Assembly (NCBI RefSeq): GCF_003525665.1
Contig: NZ_DQDX01000129.1
Span: 2,297 to 11,814, forward strand
Direction of reading: 5' to 3'
Length of the DNA: 9,518 nt
Source of the DNA: Flavobacterium sp.
GTDB taxonomy: Bacteria; Bacteroidota; Bacteroidia; Flavobacteriales; Flavobacteriaceae
Of the stretch, positions 1 to 8,900 are shown piece after piece. A model generated the notes under the pieces. That model saw only the letters and a list, made by a program, of their open reading frames with translations. It did not search any database and was not told the DNA's origin. Position 1 is the stretch's first letter, and every line of letters begins with the position of its first letter. The position numbers and the translations under genes are program-made.

Positions 1-948
1 TTGCAAAAAGATTTAAAATTGAAATTATTTCATTCCTTATCAGAATATAAAGCAGCAAAAAAATCCATAGTCACTATCGGAACATTTGATGGTGTTCATA
101 TAGGACATAAACTCATTCTTGAAAAGTTAATTCAAAACGCTAAAGAACGCGATTGCGAAAGTGTGGTTCTTACTTTTTTTCCGCATCCGCGTATGGTTTT
201 ACAAGAAAGTTCTGATGTAAAACTGATCAATACTATCGAAGAAAAATCGGAATTGATTGGAAACATTGGAATTAAAAACCTCATCATTCATCCATTTGAT
301 CAAAAGTTTTCGAGACTTACCGCGGAAGAATTTGTCAAAACCATTTTAGTCGATTTACTTAACATCAAAAAAATAATTATTGGTTACGATCACCGATTTG
401 GCAGAAATAGAACCGCTAATATTGACGACTTAATTGTTTATGGAAAACAATACGATTTTGAAGTCGAACAAATATCGGCACAAGAAATTAATGATAATGC
501 GGTGAGTTCTACCAAAATTAGAAACGCAATTCTGGAAGGAAACATTTCATTAGCCAATAAATATTTGGGTTACAACTATACTTTTTCGGGTGAAGTTGTA
601 AAAGGAAAGCAACTTGGCAGAACAATAGGTTTTCCAACAGCAAATATCCAAATTAAAGAATCGTACAAATTGATTCCTAAAAATGGTGTTTACATTGTAA
701 AAAGCAATTATGATGGCAATACTATTTTCGGAATGATGAATATAGGAAATCGTCCAACTGTTAATGGCGAACATCAAACTATTGAAGTAAATTTCTTTGA
801 CTTTGATGCAGATATTTACAACAAAATAATTTCGATTGAAATTTTAGATTTTATTCGTGAAGAGCAAAAATTTGACTCACTCGATTCTTTAAAATCGCAA
901 TTAAACAAAGACCAACAAACGTCTTTAAGTTACATTTCAAAAATATAA
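1..948 (+). CDS. ribF: Bifunctional riboflavin kinase / FAD synthetase RibF (start at window edge)
   Basis: A cytoplasmic enzyme that phosphorylates riboflavin to FMN and adenylylates FMN to FAD. Numbering from base 1, the N-terminal nucleotidyltransferase half shows GTFDGVHIGH (27-36, ATP-binding), PHPR (61-64), GYDHRFGRNR (128-137) and SSTKIR (169-174). The C-terminal kinase half shows GKQLGRTIGFPTAN (202-215, with the PTAN metal/ATP motif), NGVY (228-231), MNIGNRPTV (246-254) and IEVNFFDFD with the likely catalytic Glu262. At about 309-315 residues it is full length for the family, with no missing motif. The start is uncertain: the frame is open to the window edge with TTG at 1, but TTG at 19 gives a protein beginning MKLFHSLSEY, which is how flavobacterial RibF proteins usually begin as I remember them. 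No ATG is available upstream of the first motif. No terminator hairpin is visible after the stop. Identity is near certain; only the start is open. Confidence 0.96.
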   Translation: MQKDLKLKLFHSLSEYKAAKKSIVTIGTFDGVHIGHKLILEKLIQNAKERDCESVVLTFFPHPRMVLQESSDVKLINTIEEKSELIGNIGIKNLIIHPFDQKFSRLTAEEFVKTILVDLLNIKKIIIGYDHRFGRNRTANIDDLIVYGKQYDFEVEQISAQEINDNAVSSTKIRNAILEGNISLANKYLGYNYTFSGEVVKGKQLGRTIGFPTANIQIKESYKLIPKNGVYIVKSNYDGNTIFGMMNIGNRPTVNGEHQTIEVNFFDFDADIYNKIISIEILDFIREEQKFDSLDSLKSQLNKDQQTSLSYISKI

Positions 949-1017
949 TTCGATTTTCTTAGAGTTAAACATTCTTATAGATTATGTTAAAACTTACGTA
1001 TTGTATTTAATATTTCA

Positions 1018-1025
1018 TAAATTTG
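1018..1025 (+). promoter_or_regulatory. Putative Bacteroidota -7 box upstream of the membrane-protein gene
   Basis: TAaaTTTG matches the Bacteroidota sigma-A -7 consensus TAnnTTTG and would place transcription start near 1031, about 35 bases before the ATG at 1066. The -33 element is weak: TTG at 1001-1003 is only 14 bases away, and a TTA at 994-996 lies 21 bases away. The box is real sequence; its activity is inferred. Confidence 0.4.
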
Positions 1026-1065
1026 ATTAAGTGTTTACTAAAAAATAACTTAAAAATTTGAAATT

Positions 1066-1524
1066 ATGAAATTATCTACAGAGTTTAAATACGGAATTTT
1101 AATATTTTTAGGAATTGGAATCTACTTTCTACTGATGGAAGTTTTAGGTTTGTCCCAACTTTATTTTTTAAGAATACTTAATGTCTTCATCGTTATTTAT
1201 GGCTTGAACCTCGCTATAAAATCGAATCTAAAAAATGGCAAAGTTGGTTATTTACCCAATTTAACATCTTCTGCTTTAACTGGTTTCATAGGCATCGGAC
1301 TGGGAATTATCGGACTTGTTGCTTATTTAAAAATTAGAGGAGGCGAACAATACATGAACCAATTATCAGAAGCATTTTTGTTTGGCGGAGAACCCTCTAT
1401 TGCAGAATATAGTTTCGGACTTTTTATTGAAGGAATTGCATCAGTATTGATTGTTGCCTTTATCAATATGCAATACTGGAGAACAAAAGATGTGTTTAAA
1501 GATGATGTAGAGGTAAGTCTTTAA
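1066..1524 (+). CDS. Small four-helix inner-membrane protein of unknown function
   Basis: I do not recognise this protein with certainty. It has 152 residues and four hydrophobic segments at about 8-28, 33-52, 68-88 and 114-135. Positive charges cluster in the loop after helix 2 (KSNLKNGK, 52-59) and at the C-terminus (WRTKDVFK, 138-145), so the positive-inside rule predicts both ends in the cytoplasm. There is no signal peptide, no Cys or His cluster and no obvious catalytic motif. The segment between helices 3 and 4 (89-113) is polar and probably periplasmic. Size and topology resemble DUF4199-type proteins of Bacteroidota, but that is a guess from general appearance. The ATG is preceded by an A/T-rich leader without a Shine-Dalgarno, normal for this phylum. 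Flanking gaps of 117 and 71 bases argue against tight operon coupling with ribF or bioB, so context gives no functional hint. Confidence 0.85.
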   Translation: MKLSTEFKYGILIFLGIGIYFLLMEVLGLSQLYFLRILNVFIVIYGLNLAIKSNLKNGKVGYLPNLTSSALTGFIGIGLGIIGLVAYLKIRGGEQYMNQLSEAFLFGGEPSIAEYSFGLFIEGIASVLIVAFINMQYWRTKDVFKDDVEVSL

Positions 1525-1545
1525 TTTTTCAATTATAATTTCATT

Positions 1546-1575
1546 TTTTACTTCAAAACAATTTGACTACTTTTG
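1546..1575 (+). promoter_or_regulatory. Putative bioB promoter
   Basis: TActTTTG at 1568-1575 matches the TAnnTTTG -7 consensus. The -33 region at about 1546-1548 is only a T-run rather than TTG, so the match is partial. Transcription would begin near 1582 and leave a leader of only about 14 bases before the bioB ATG at 1596. No inverted repeat resembling a BirA/BioR-type operator is visible here. Confidence 0.5.
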
Positions 1576-1595
1576 ATGCAACATAAAATATACTT

Positions 1596-2681
1596 ATGAG
1601 CATCACAAAACACAATTGGACAAAAGAAGAAATTATAGCAATATACAATAAACCTTTAATGGATTTACTGTATGAAGCAGCATCAATTCATAGAGAACAA
1701 CATGATCCAAATGTAGTTCAAGTATCAACATTATTATCTATTAAAACTGGTGGATGTCCAGAAGATTGTGGTTATTGTCCGCAAGCAGCACGATATCATA
1801 CTGGTGTTGAAGGTAACGACCTAATGAGTGTTTCGCAAGTAAAAGCACAAGCATTGAGAGCAAAATCTGGTGGATCATCAAGAGTTTGTATGGGTGCAGC
1901 TTGGAGAAACGTAAAAGACGGACCAGAATTTGATCAAGTTTTAGAAATGGTAAGAACCATCAATAAACTAGACATGGAAGTTTGTTGTACCTTGGGTATG
2001 TTAACAGAAAACCAAGCACATCGTTTAGCTGAGGCCGGACTTTATGCTTACAATCACAACTTAGATACATCTGAAGAATATTATAAAGAAGTAATTTCTA
2101 CACGCGGATTTGAAGATAGATTACAAACTATTGACAATGTACGTAAAACAAATGTAACCGTTTGTAGTGGTGGAATTATTGGTATGGGAGAAAGTATTGA
2201 AGATAGAGCCGGAATGTTAGTGGCGCTTTCTACTTTAAATCCGCAACCAGAATCGGTGCCAATTAACGCACTTGTAGCTGTTGAAGGAACGCCGATGGAA
2301 GAAGAAAAACCAGTTGAAATTTGGGAAATGATTCGTATGGTTGCAACCACTAGAATTGTTATGCCAGAAACTCAGGTGAGACTTTCTGCAGGAAGAACCA
2401 ATATGTCTCGCGAAGGTCAAGCTATGTGTTTCTTTGCTGGTGCAAATTCTATTTTTGCTGGTGATAAATTGCTTACAACGCCTAATCCAGATGTTGAGGA
2501 TGATATGAAAATGTTTGAATTGTTAGGTTTAAAACCACAAAAACCATTCACTAAAGTTTCACAACCAGCGACAGTTGAAGCAGAAGATTCTCAATTTCAA
2601 TCGCTTGGAGAAAAACCAAAATGGACTCGTCCAGAACACAAAATTGAAAGAAATCTAGAAGCTTCTGGAAAAGGAAAATAG
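1596..2681 (+). CDS. bioB: Biotin synthase BioB
   Basis: A radical SAM enzyme that inserts sulfur into dethiobiotin, the last step of biotin synthesis, in the cytoplasm. The radical SAM [4Fe-4S] motif is CPEDCGYC with Cys54, Cys58 and Cys61. The sacrificial [2Fe-2S] cluster ligands are all present: Cys98 (CMGAAWR), Cys130 (MEVC), Cys190 (VCSGG) and Arg262 (VRLSAGR), matching Cys97, Cys128, Cys188 and Arg260 of the E. coli enzyme. YNHNLDTS (152-159) and AGANSIFAGDKLLTTPNP (281-298) are further family signatures. The protein has 361 residues; the last 40 or so, after GLKPQKPF, form a charged tail beyond the barrel, a common length variation. ATG at 1596 gives the usual N-terminus. No other bio gene adjoins it, so it stands alone here. 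It converges with the giant minus-strand gene and shares a terminator with it. Confidence 0.98.
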   Translation: MSITKHNWTKEEIIAIYNKPLMDLLYEAASIHREQHDPNVVQVSTLLSIKTGGCPEDCGYCPQAARYHTGVEGNDLMSVSQVKAQALRAKSGGSSRVCMGAAWRNVKDGPEFDQVLEMVRTINKLDMEVCCTLGMLTENQAHRLAEAGLYAYNHNLDTSEEYYKEVISTRGFEDRLQTIDNVRKTNVTVCSGGIIGMGESIEDRAGMLVALSTLNPQPESVPINALVAVEGTPMEEEKPVEIWEMIRMVATTRIVMPETQVRLSAGRTNMSREGQAMCFFAGANSIFAGDKLLTTPNPDVEDDMKMFELLGLKPQKPFTKVSQPATVEAEDSQFQSLGEKPKWTRPEHKIERNLEASGKGK

Positions 2682-2695
2682 AACTTCCATCACAT

Positions 2696-2732
2696 AAAAA
2701 AAAGTCCCATTCTATACAGATTGGGACTTTTT
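2696..2732. terminator. Bidirectional intrinsic terminator shared by bioB and the giant T9SS gene
   Basis: A perfect 11-bp stem, AAAAAGTCCCA (2699-2709) with TGGGACTTTTT (2722-2732), extends inward past one T-T mismatch by three more pairs (TCT/AGA) to a four-base loop, ATAC. On the plus strand the GC-containing stem is followed by TTTTTGTTT. On the minus strand it is followed by eight T's (complement of 2696-2703). It lies 14 bases after the bioB stop and 19 bases after the stop of the convergent gene, so it can end both transcripts. Confidence 0.88.
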
Positions 2733-2751
2733 GTTTGAATTAATTTTATAA

Positions 2752-2973
2752 TTATAGGATGATTTTTCTAGTTACAACTTGTCCGTTTTCTAAAGTGATT
2801 TTCACAATCAACGCTTGATTAACTGCAGACACATTTGGTAAAGTAATGTCATTAGCATTAATGTTATTTTTTCTCACAAGTTCTCTTCCTAAAATGTCGT
2901 AAACAAGTACAGACGACATTAATTCGTTAGCCGATTTTATTGAAACATCAGTACTTTGTGTAGAAACAAAAAC
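2752..2973 (-). other. T9SS C-terminal sorting domain (CTD) of the giant protein
   Basis: This segment encodes about residues 1990-2063. It shows the CTD pattern: VFVSTQ, then I-x-SAN, VLVYDILGREL, a short turn with NNINAND, and the final strand pair ALIVKITLENG / VVTRKIIL ending on a basic-hydrophobic tail. CTDs of this kind direct cargo through the type IX secretion system and are removed by the sortase PorU. The wording (VSTQ near the start, ALIVKITLENGQVVTRKII at the end) matches what I recall of the ChiA-like type C group rather than the type A group; the subtype is inference. Confidence 0.85.
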
Positions 2974-5900
2974 ATTGTTATCCAGTGAATCAAAATCGTC
3001 ATTTGATAAAGCCGATGGTGTATATCTTACAATAAATCTACTATTAAACACACCAACTTCTGATGTAAATGTATAAGGTGCTGCTTTTAAATCATGTACA
3101 ATACCTAATACTGTATCTTCTAAATAAATTCCTTGATTGCCTTCAAATAAACCGTCTACTTTCTTAATGGCAATTTTGTGACTTCCTGCATTTACAATTT
3201 TCACTCCCATAGGAACTAAATCACTATCAAGAAATGGTAATGGACGACCTTGAATTACATATTCGCCAGTATTAACCAAAGTATAAATACCAACTTCAGT
3301 TCTTGGTACATAAATACAATCATAGAAATGGTCTGCTACAAGCGTTGAATTTGCCGAATAACCCAATAAAGCTGACTCTTTTTGACCTACAGCTGTATTT
3401 ATAATTGACAACCATATTCTGTGCTTTTCTTCTGGATTAGCTACTGTTAAATTAGTATTTGCTGTTCTGTAGAAAATAGAGTTATTGTATGGTGTTGCAG
3501 TGGCGTCTGTACGCATTGCATTAGTAAATGTAACCGTTTCGGTGGTTGATGGTGTTGTATTCAACATATTCACCATAAATCCTTGACCCGAAACAATAAT
3601 TCCGCTAAAAGTTGTGTCTGTTGCTCCTAATTTGTTGTATTTTAAGTAATCAGTAGCATAATAATTAGCACCGAAATTATCATAAAATGGATCAGTAGCA
3701 TTATCTGGTGCATGACCGTGCGTCCAAACCCATACGCTTCCATTAATTTTATCAACATTGGCATCTAAAAACTCTTCAGCAAAAATCGCTGATGGGTAAG
3801 GATTTCCAACTAAATTCCAATTATCATCAATAGAAGCCGCATTTGTTCCTCTTTGAATGGTACTTGTAAGCGTTCCGTTATTTGGTCTTCCAACAAAATT
3901 AGTTTCTAAATTTCCTGGTACTGAGCCATGAATTGGAAATCCACTTCCACAATTCACTATATATCCTTTTCCTACAGACATAATTGCATCTGCTCCTGTC
4001 GCACCATTCCAATTCCCTACCGTTCCATTTGTGTTAGCAAAAATAGGATTCCAGAAATACCTTTGTTGCGTTGGAATTAAACCTACATCAAAACCGAATA
4101 CTGGTGATGACCAATACACATAATCTTGAGCGTTTACAAATGCCAAACGTTTTAATTTAAAATTAGTACCCACATTAGTATCAACTTCATCAATTTGAAT
4201 TAATTGTGCATTGTTATCAAGTTCAAATTCTGCTCCAGTCGCCGCTATAGAAACTCCTTCCTTAACGGTAATTATTTGATTAATTGTCAATAACAGCTTA
4301 GCTGAATCTATTCTTAAATCTTCTTCTACTCTAGTTGCAAAATCGTCTTGAAGTGTTTTCACTCCAGTTCCAGAAATGGTTAAGTTTCTGTAGGCTGGCG
4401 AAAATAATGTGATGGTTTGGTCAGCTCCTGCATAATCAATTGTAGAATTTGCCTCTAAAGTTATTGTTGGAGTATTAGTGTTATCAATTGCTGTTACGCC
4501 GCTTCCACTAAAACCAGCAGTATTTGAATGCTTGAAAATTCCATCAGATTTCACTGTAAATGTTCCACCAGATTGTATTTTTACAGATCCTGTTGTTGTA
4601 TTTGTACCAACATTATTACCAACAATATCAATATTATAATAATTTGGTGCTAATCTTATTTGTTGTAAAGTTAAAATTGGCACAGCTATTGAACCGCTTG
4701 TAAAAGTAACTTTTGTCCCTGTTCCCAAATTATACGTTCCAGATGCATCAGGTTTAACTCCAGTACCTGCTGTGATATATTGTGATGTACCAGTCATAGT
4801 CAAGTTGGTTCCTATTCCTCCCATTACTTTATTCTCAACATTTAAAACAGCTGCGTCCGCTACAGTAATTGTACCAGTAATAGAACTAATTGCAGATGAA
4901 ATGGTTTTTGTACCACTTGTAGAAAAGGTCAGATTTCTGTAGTTACGGCTTCCTCTCAAATATTGATCATATACACTTGCACCATCAGCACCGTTCAACT
5001 CTATTGTAGAATTTCCTGAAAGATTATAAATAGAAGATAATCCATCCATTCTTGGGATAAAGTCAGTTGCAGATGATGATAAACTTGGAATAACATAACG
5101 TGTTCCGTCTTCCATAGTTAAACCGCCTGTGCTTCCTGTAATCAAAGCAGTTGCTGATTCAAAAAATTGACCTTTTATAATATTTAGTAATCCAGGCGCT
5201 GTTATACTTGTTGAACTGCTTAAGGTTAATTTTTTTGTATTATCTATTAAATCGCAAATAATAGTTTTGGCTGTTCCACCTGTAGTAAAAACATCTCCAG
5301 TAACTTGATCATTTTTCCCAACATACCAAAAAACTGCTGTTTGATCAAATGTTTTATTACTTGATGCATATTGAACATTTCCTGTAGTAGCAGATGCTTT
5401 TTGCAATCCGTCTAATGAAGTTGAAATTAGAGTTGTACCTGTTTGCGAAATAAAAGTATTTGTACCTGCCGGACTTGTTGTTGTTTTTTTAAGTACTAAT
5501 GGAGTTGTTCCATCTGCTGCCCATCCAAAATGTAAAGTCCCACCAGTTTCAACTGTAAATGGAGCTGTATAACTAGCGATACTATTGGTTGTAAGGTCTT
5601 GTGTAGCGAAAGCCCTAACACTTGTTCCTTTAATCGCCATAGGTATCGCAACAGCTGTTGGAGCAACATCAATCAATTTAGGACTAATTAATGTTCCTCC
5701 ATCAAAATTAACAGTCATTCTTGATGGAGTACCCGTGCCACCATCATTTAAAAATGAGGTAACCGTTGAAGCTACTTTTACATTTCCTTTAAAAGTTACA
5801 TTACCACTTAATGATGTTGGAGTTCCTGAACTTGAATGGTGAATTTTTAAAATATCATTACTTAAGCATTGAAAATCACCATTAATTGTAAATTGATGAT

Positions 5901-8900
5901 TAAATGCTGAATTTGAAAAACTCGCTCCAAAACTAAAAGGACCATCATTAACAATTAAATTACCATTAACTAAATATCCATTTGTACCAGTAGAATTTGT
6001 AGATCCAAGTACGTAGAATGCTGTATTATTTGTAATATCAAAATCATTTTCAGCGATATTTATAATTCCTACAGGTCCACCAACTATTGTAAAATTATCT
6101 GTCGGAGTTATATCTAGATATAGATTACCAAATTTATAACCGTTTGCATTATTGGAAATATTTGTGTCATTAATATTTATAATACTTCTATTGGTTGGAC
6201 TTGCTGACCAATTCCAATCCCATATAACAACATAAGAACCCGATTCAAATAATTCGATTCCATCCCACATTGGATGTGTATTGTCTATTGAATTTTGATC
6301 CAAATACATTTCACCACCATCTCTAACTATTAAATTAGAAGTTGGTGCAACATCAATATCGCCTTCAATAGTTAATATTCCGCCCGCTAAAACTTCTATT
6401 TTTTTTCCAGCTGCAATCATTTGTGCGGCAACTGGTAGAGGATCATTTGCAACTATTATTAATTCTCCACCTGATTGAATAATAAAATCACAATTGTAAG
6501 CTTTGGCATTACTTCCTCCACCAGTTACATATTTGTCTATTAATATTCTATTTATTGTTGTAGTTGTGTTTTGTGGCGCATTATTATCTGGAACTGGTCC
6601 CCAAGATGTTCCATTATAATACTCCCAATCTCCATTAAAGGATAAATCTGTAGGATAAAGTGGGCGAAAATCTCCAGCTGCAAAACTAAATGCTGATATA
6701 ACAAAACTTGAACTAGTCGTTCCAGCCAAACTGCCGCTTGTTGCTCCTAAAGTATATGTACCATTAGATGTATGAACTATTCCAGAAAATATCGAAACTC
6801 CTGTCCCAATAGTTGGGACAACACTTATTGGAGAACCAGTCATTGTTCCAGTTGAAGTAATTGAAATAGCTGTTGAGTAATCTAAATCGGTATTAGAATT
6901 TACATCACAGGCCTTAATACTTGGTGAGCTTGCCATTGCTGCATTTTGAGCTGTATTAACTGGCTGTACAACAAATGCTAATCTATCTGCAATAACTTCA
7001 ATTCTATTTCTATCACCTGTAGTGCTAGAAATTGCTCCAGCAGCATTTGCTGCAGCAAATAATGAACTTCCAGTGGCAGCAGTGGCAGAAGCTACTGTAA
7101 ATTGCAACTGTTGATTATCTGTTACAGCAGTATTAAATGTAATTCTTAACGTCAGATTTTCTTGAGTACCATCAAGCGCAGTAACGTTTGCTCCACTTAA
7201 CCCAGAAAATGAAATTGTTCCGCCTCCAATTATTGGTGTGTTACTAATTAAAGTATTTGCCCTGAAAAGTGCCGCTGTTCTAATATTAGCAAGATTAGTC
7301 ACATTAAATGTTATGGCAGATAATTCTGTTCCTAAAGCATCGGCATCCGTTAAAGTGGCTCCACCATCGCGAAGTGTAAATTGAAAAACTCCAATACTAT
7401 TTGCTGTATTTGTAATTGATGCCGCTTGATAAACTGTATAATCAATATTAGAATTATAAGTAAATCCTGTGTTTTCAATAATATCAGATAAATTACTTGC
7501 TGTTGCCGTTGCCGTAAAATTGATTGTATAATTTGGTTCATCAGTATCATTTGTTGAACCGATGGTTACACTTCCTGTTCGAGTACCAATTGCAGTTGGT
7601 GTAAATCTCACCGTAAAAGTTGTTGAGCTTCCAGCAGTTACTGGTGATACTGCTAAAGGTGTTATTATACTATAATCTCCAGAAGCAGATAATGGTGTAT
7701 TAAAAGTCAAATTGGAACTCCCTGTATTTTCTATTGTGAAAACTAAATCAGAACTTGAACCTATTGCAGTCGTAGCAAATAATTGTGTACCATTGTGAGC
7801 AATTGAAGTTGCGGCTTGTCTAACATTTATTTCTGGTTGCGGTGCACTAACCGTTAATGTAGCTGCAGTAGAAGTTGCAGGAGTACAAGGTGCATTTGAT
7901 AAAACACAACGGTATTGATATCCGTTCATTGCAAAAGTTGCTCCAGTTATATTTAGCGTTGCTGTTGTTACATTTGAATAAGGTGCACCATTTGCTAAAT
8001 CAGTAAAACCACTTCCTGTATCAACTTGCCATTGATATGTTCCCGCATTTGTTCCTGTTACACTAAAAGAAGTATTTGCTCCACTACTAATTGTTACGTT
8101 AGATGGATTTGTAGCAACTGCTGAAGGAGAATTTATTACAATTGCTCCACTTGATAATGATCCTGTACTCCAGCAAGTGCCATTGTAAGCACGAACATAC
8201 ACTGTACCACTTGAAGCTAAAGAATAATTAGAAGAAGTTGGCAACGAAGTTGATGTTCCTGTTGCGGTGGTTTGCCAATAAAATCCTGCTGGATAACTTA
8301 AAGTTGCAGCACCACAAGATGGATTTGCAGAAACTGCTATTGTACCTGTTGGATCTGCTGGTGGAGTGCATGCACTAGCTCCAGTAACATTTATACTAGT
8401 TGCATTCTCAACTCTAGCAGTAGTAGTTGCGGCGGTCAATCCCACAGGTATAATAAAAATATTAACTACCTGACTAACACCAACAGAAATTGCTGTAGCA
8501 GGTGTTATTGTATAAGTAGCTGCAGCAGTTGTTGGTGTGTATGTACCAATTAATGTTTTCGCGCCTGCACCAATACTGTATTGGACTGATACCGTTGGTG
8601 AACCAGTCACATTACTAACTCTAGAAACAATACTTAAACTATTTATTGTAAAAGTGTTGCTTGCATCACTTGATATTGAAAATGTAAACCATTTGCTTGC
8701 AGCTATATTTGCAGCAAGTGTACCATTAAAACCTGAACCTGTTATACATAACGCAGTATTTCCACAAGTAACACCCGAACCTCTAGACATTTGGGAGAAA
8801 GTTAAACCTGTGGGAGGAGTTGAAATTGTAGCAACAGGATTTGCTGGACAAACAGGTGTTGTGAATGCTGTGTAAGAAACATTAGTTTGTGCCCATGAAA

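Noticed and set aside
550..777. Minus-strand open frame opposite ribF
   Set aside because: It is antisense to the conserved riboflavin kinase domain, with no supporting signals.
1576..1599. Seven-codon open frame (MQHKIYL) ending in an ATGA overlap with the bioB start, a possible leader peptide
   Set aside because: The predicted bioB transcript starts near 1582, after this ATG, and the peptide has no attenuation-like feature.
2081..2420. Two minus-strand open frames opposite bioB
   Set aside because: They are antisense to the conserved catalytic region of bioB (VCSGG to VRLSAGR); no motif of their own.
5585..5842. Open frame of 85 codons on the plus strand opposite the stalk region
   Set aside because: It is the antisense of repetitive beta-strand coding sequence, with no recognisable motif and no independent start signals.
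7350..7550. Alternative-frame open reading frame on the minus strand within the giant gene
   Set aside because: It is I/Q/L-rich and low in complexity, and it overlaps the real frame throughout; there is no sign of a frameshift there because the main frame keeps continuous domain structure.
8537..8875. Open frame of 112 codons on the plus strand opposite the N-terminal coding region of the giant gene
   Set aside because: It lies wholly inside a well-supported gene with a signal peptide, has no promoter or family motif, and its composition simply mirrors the T/S/V-rich coding strand.
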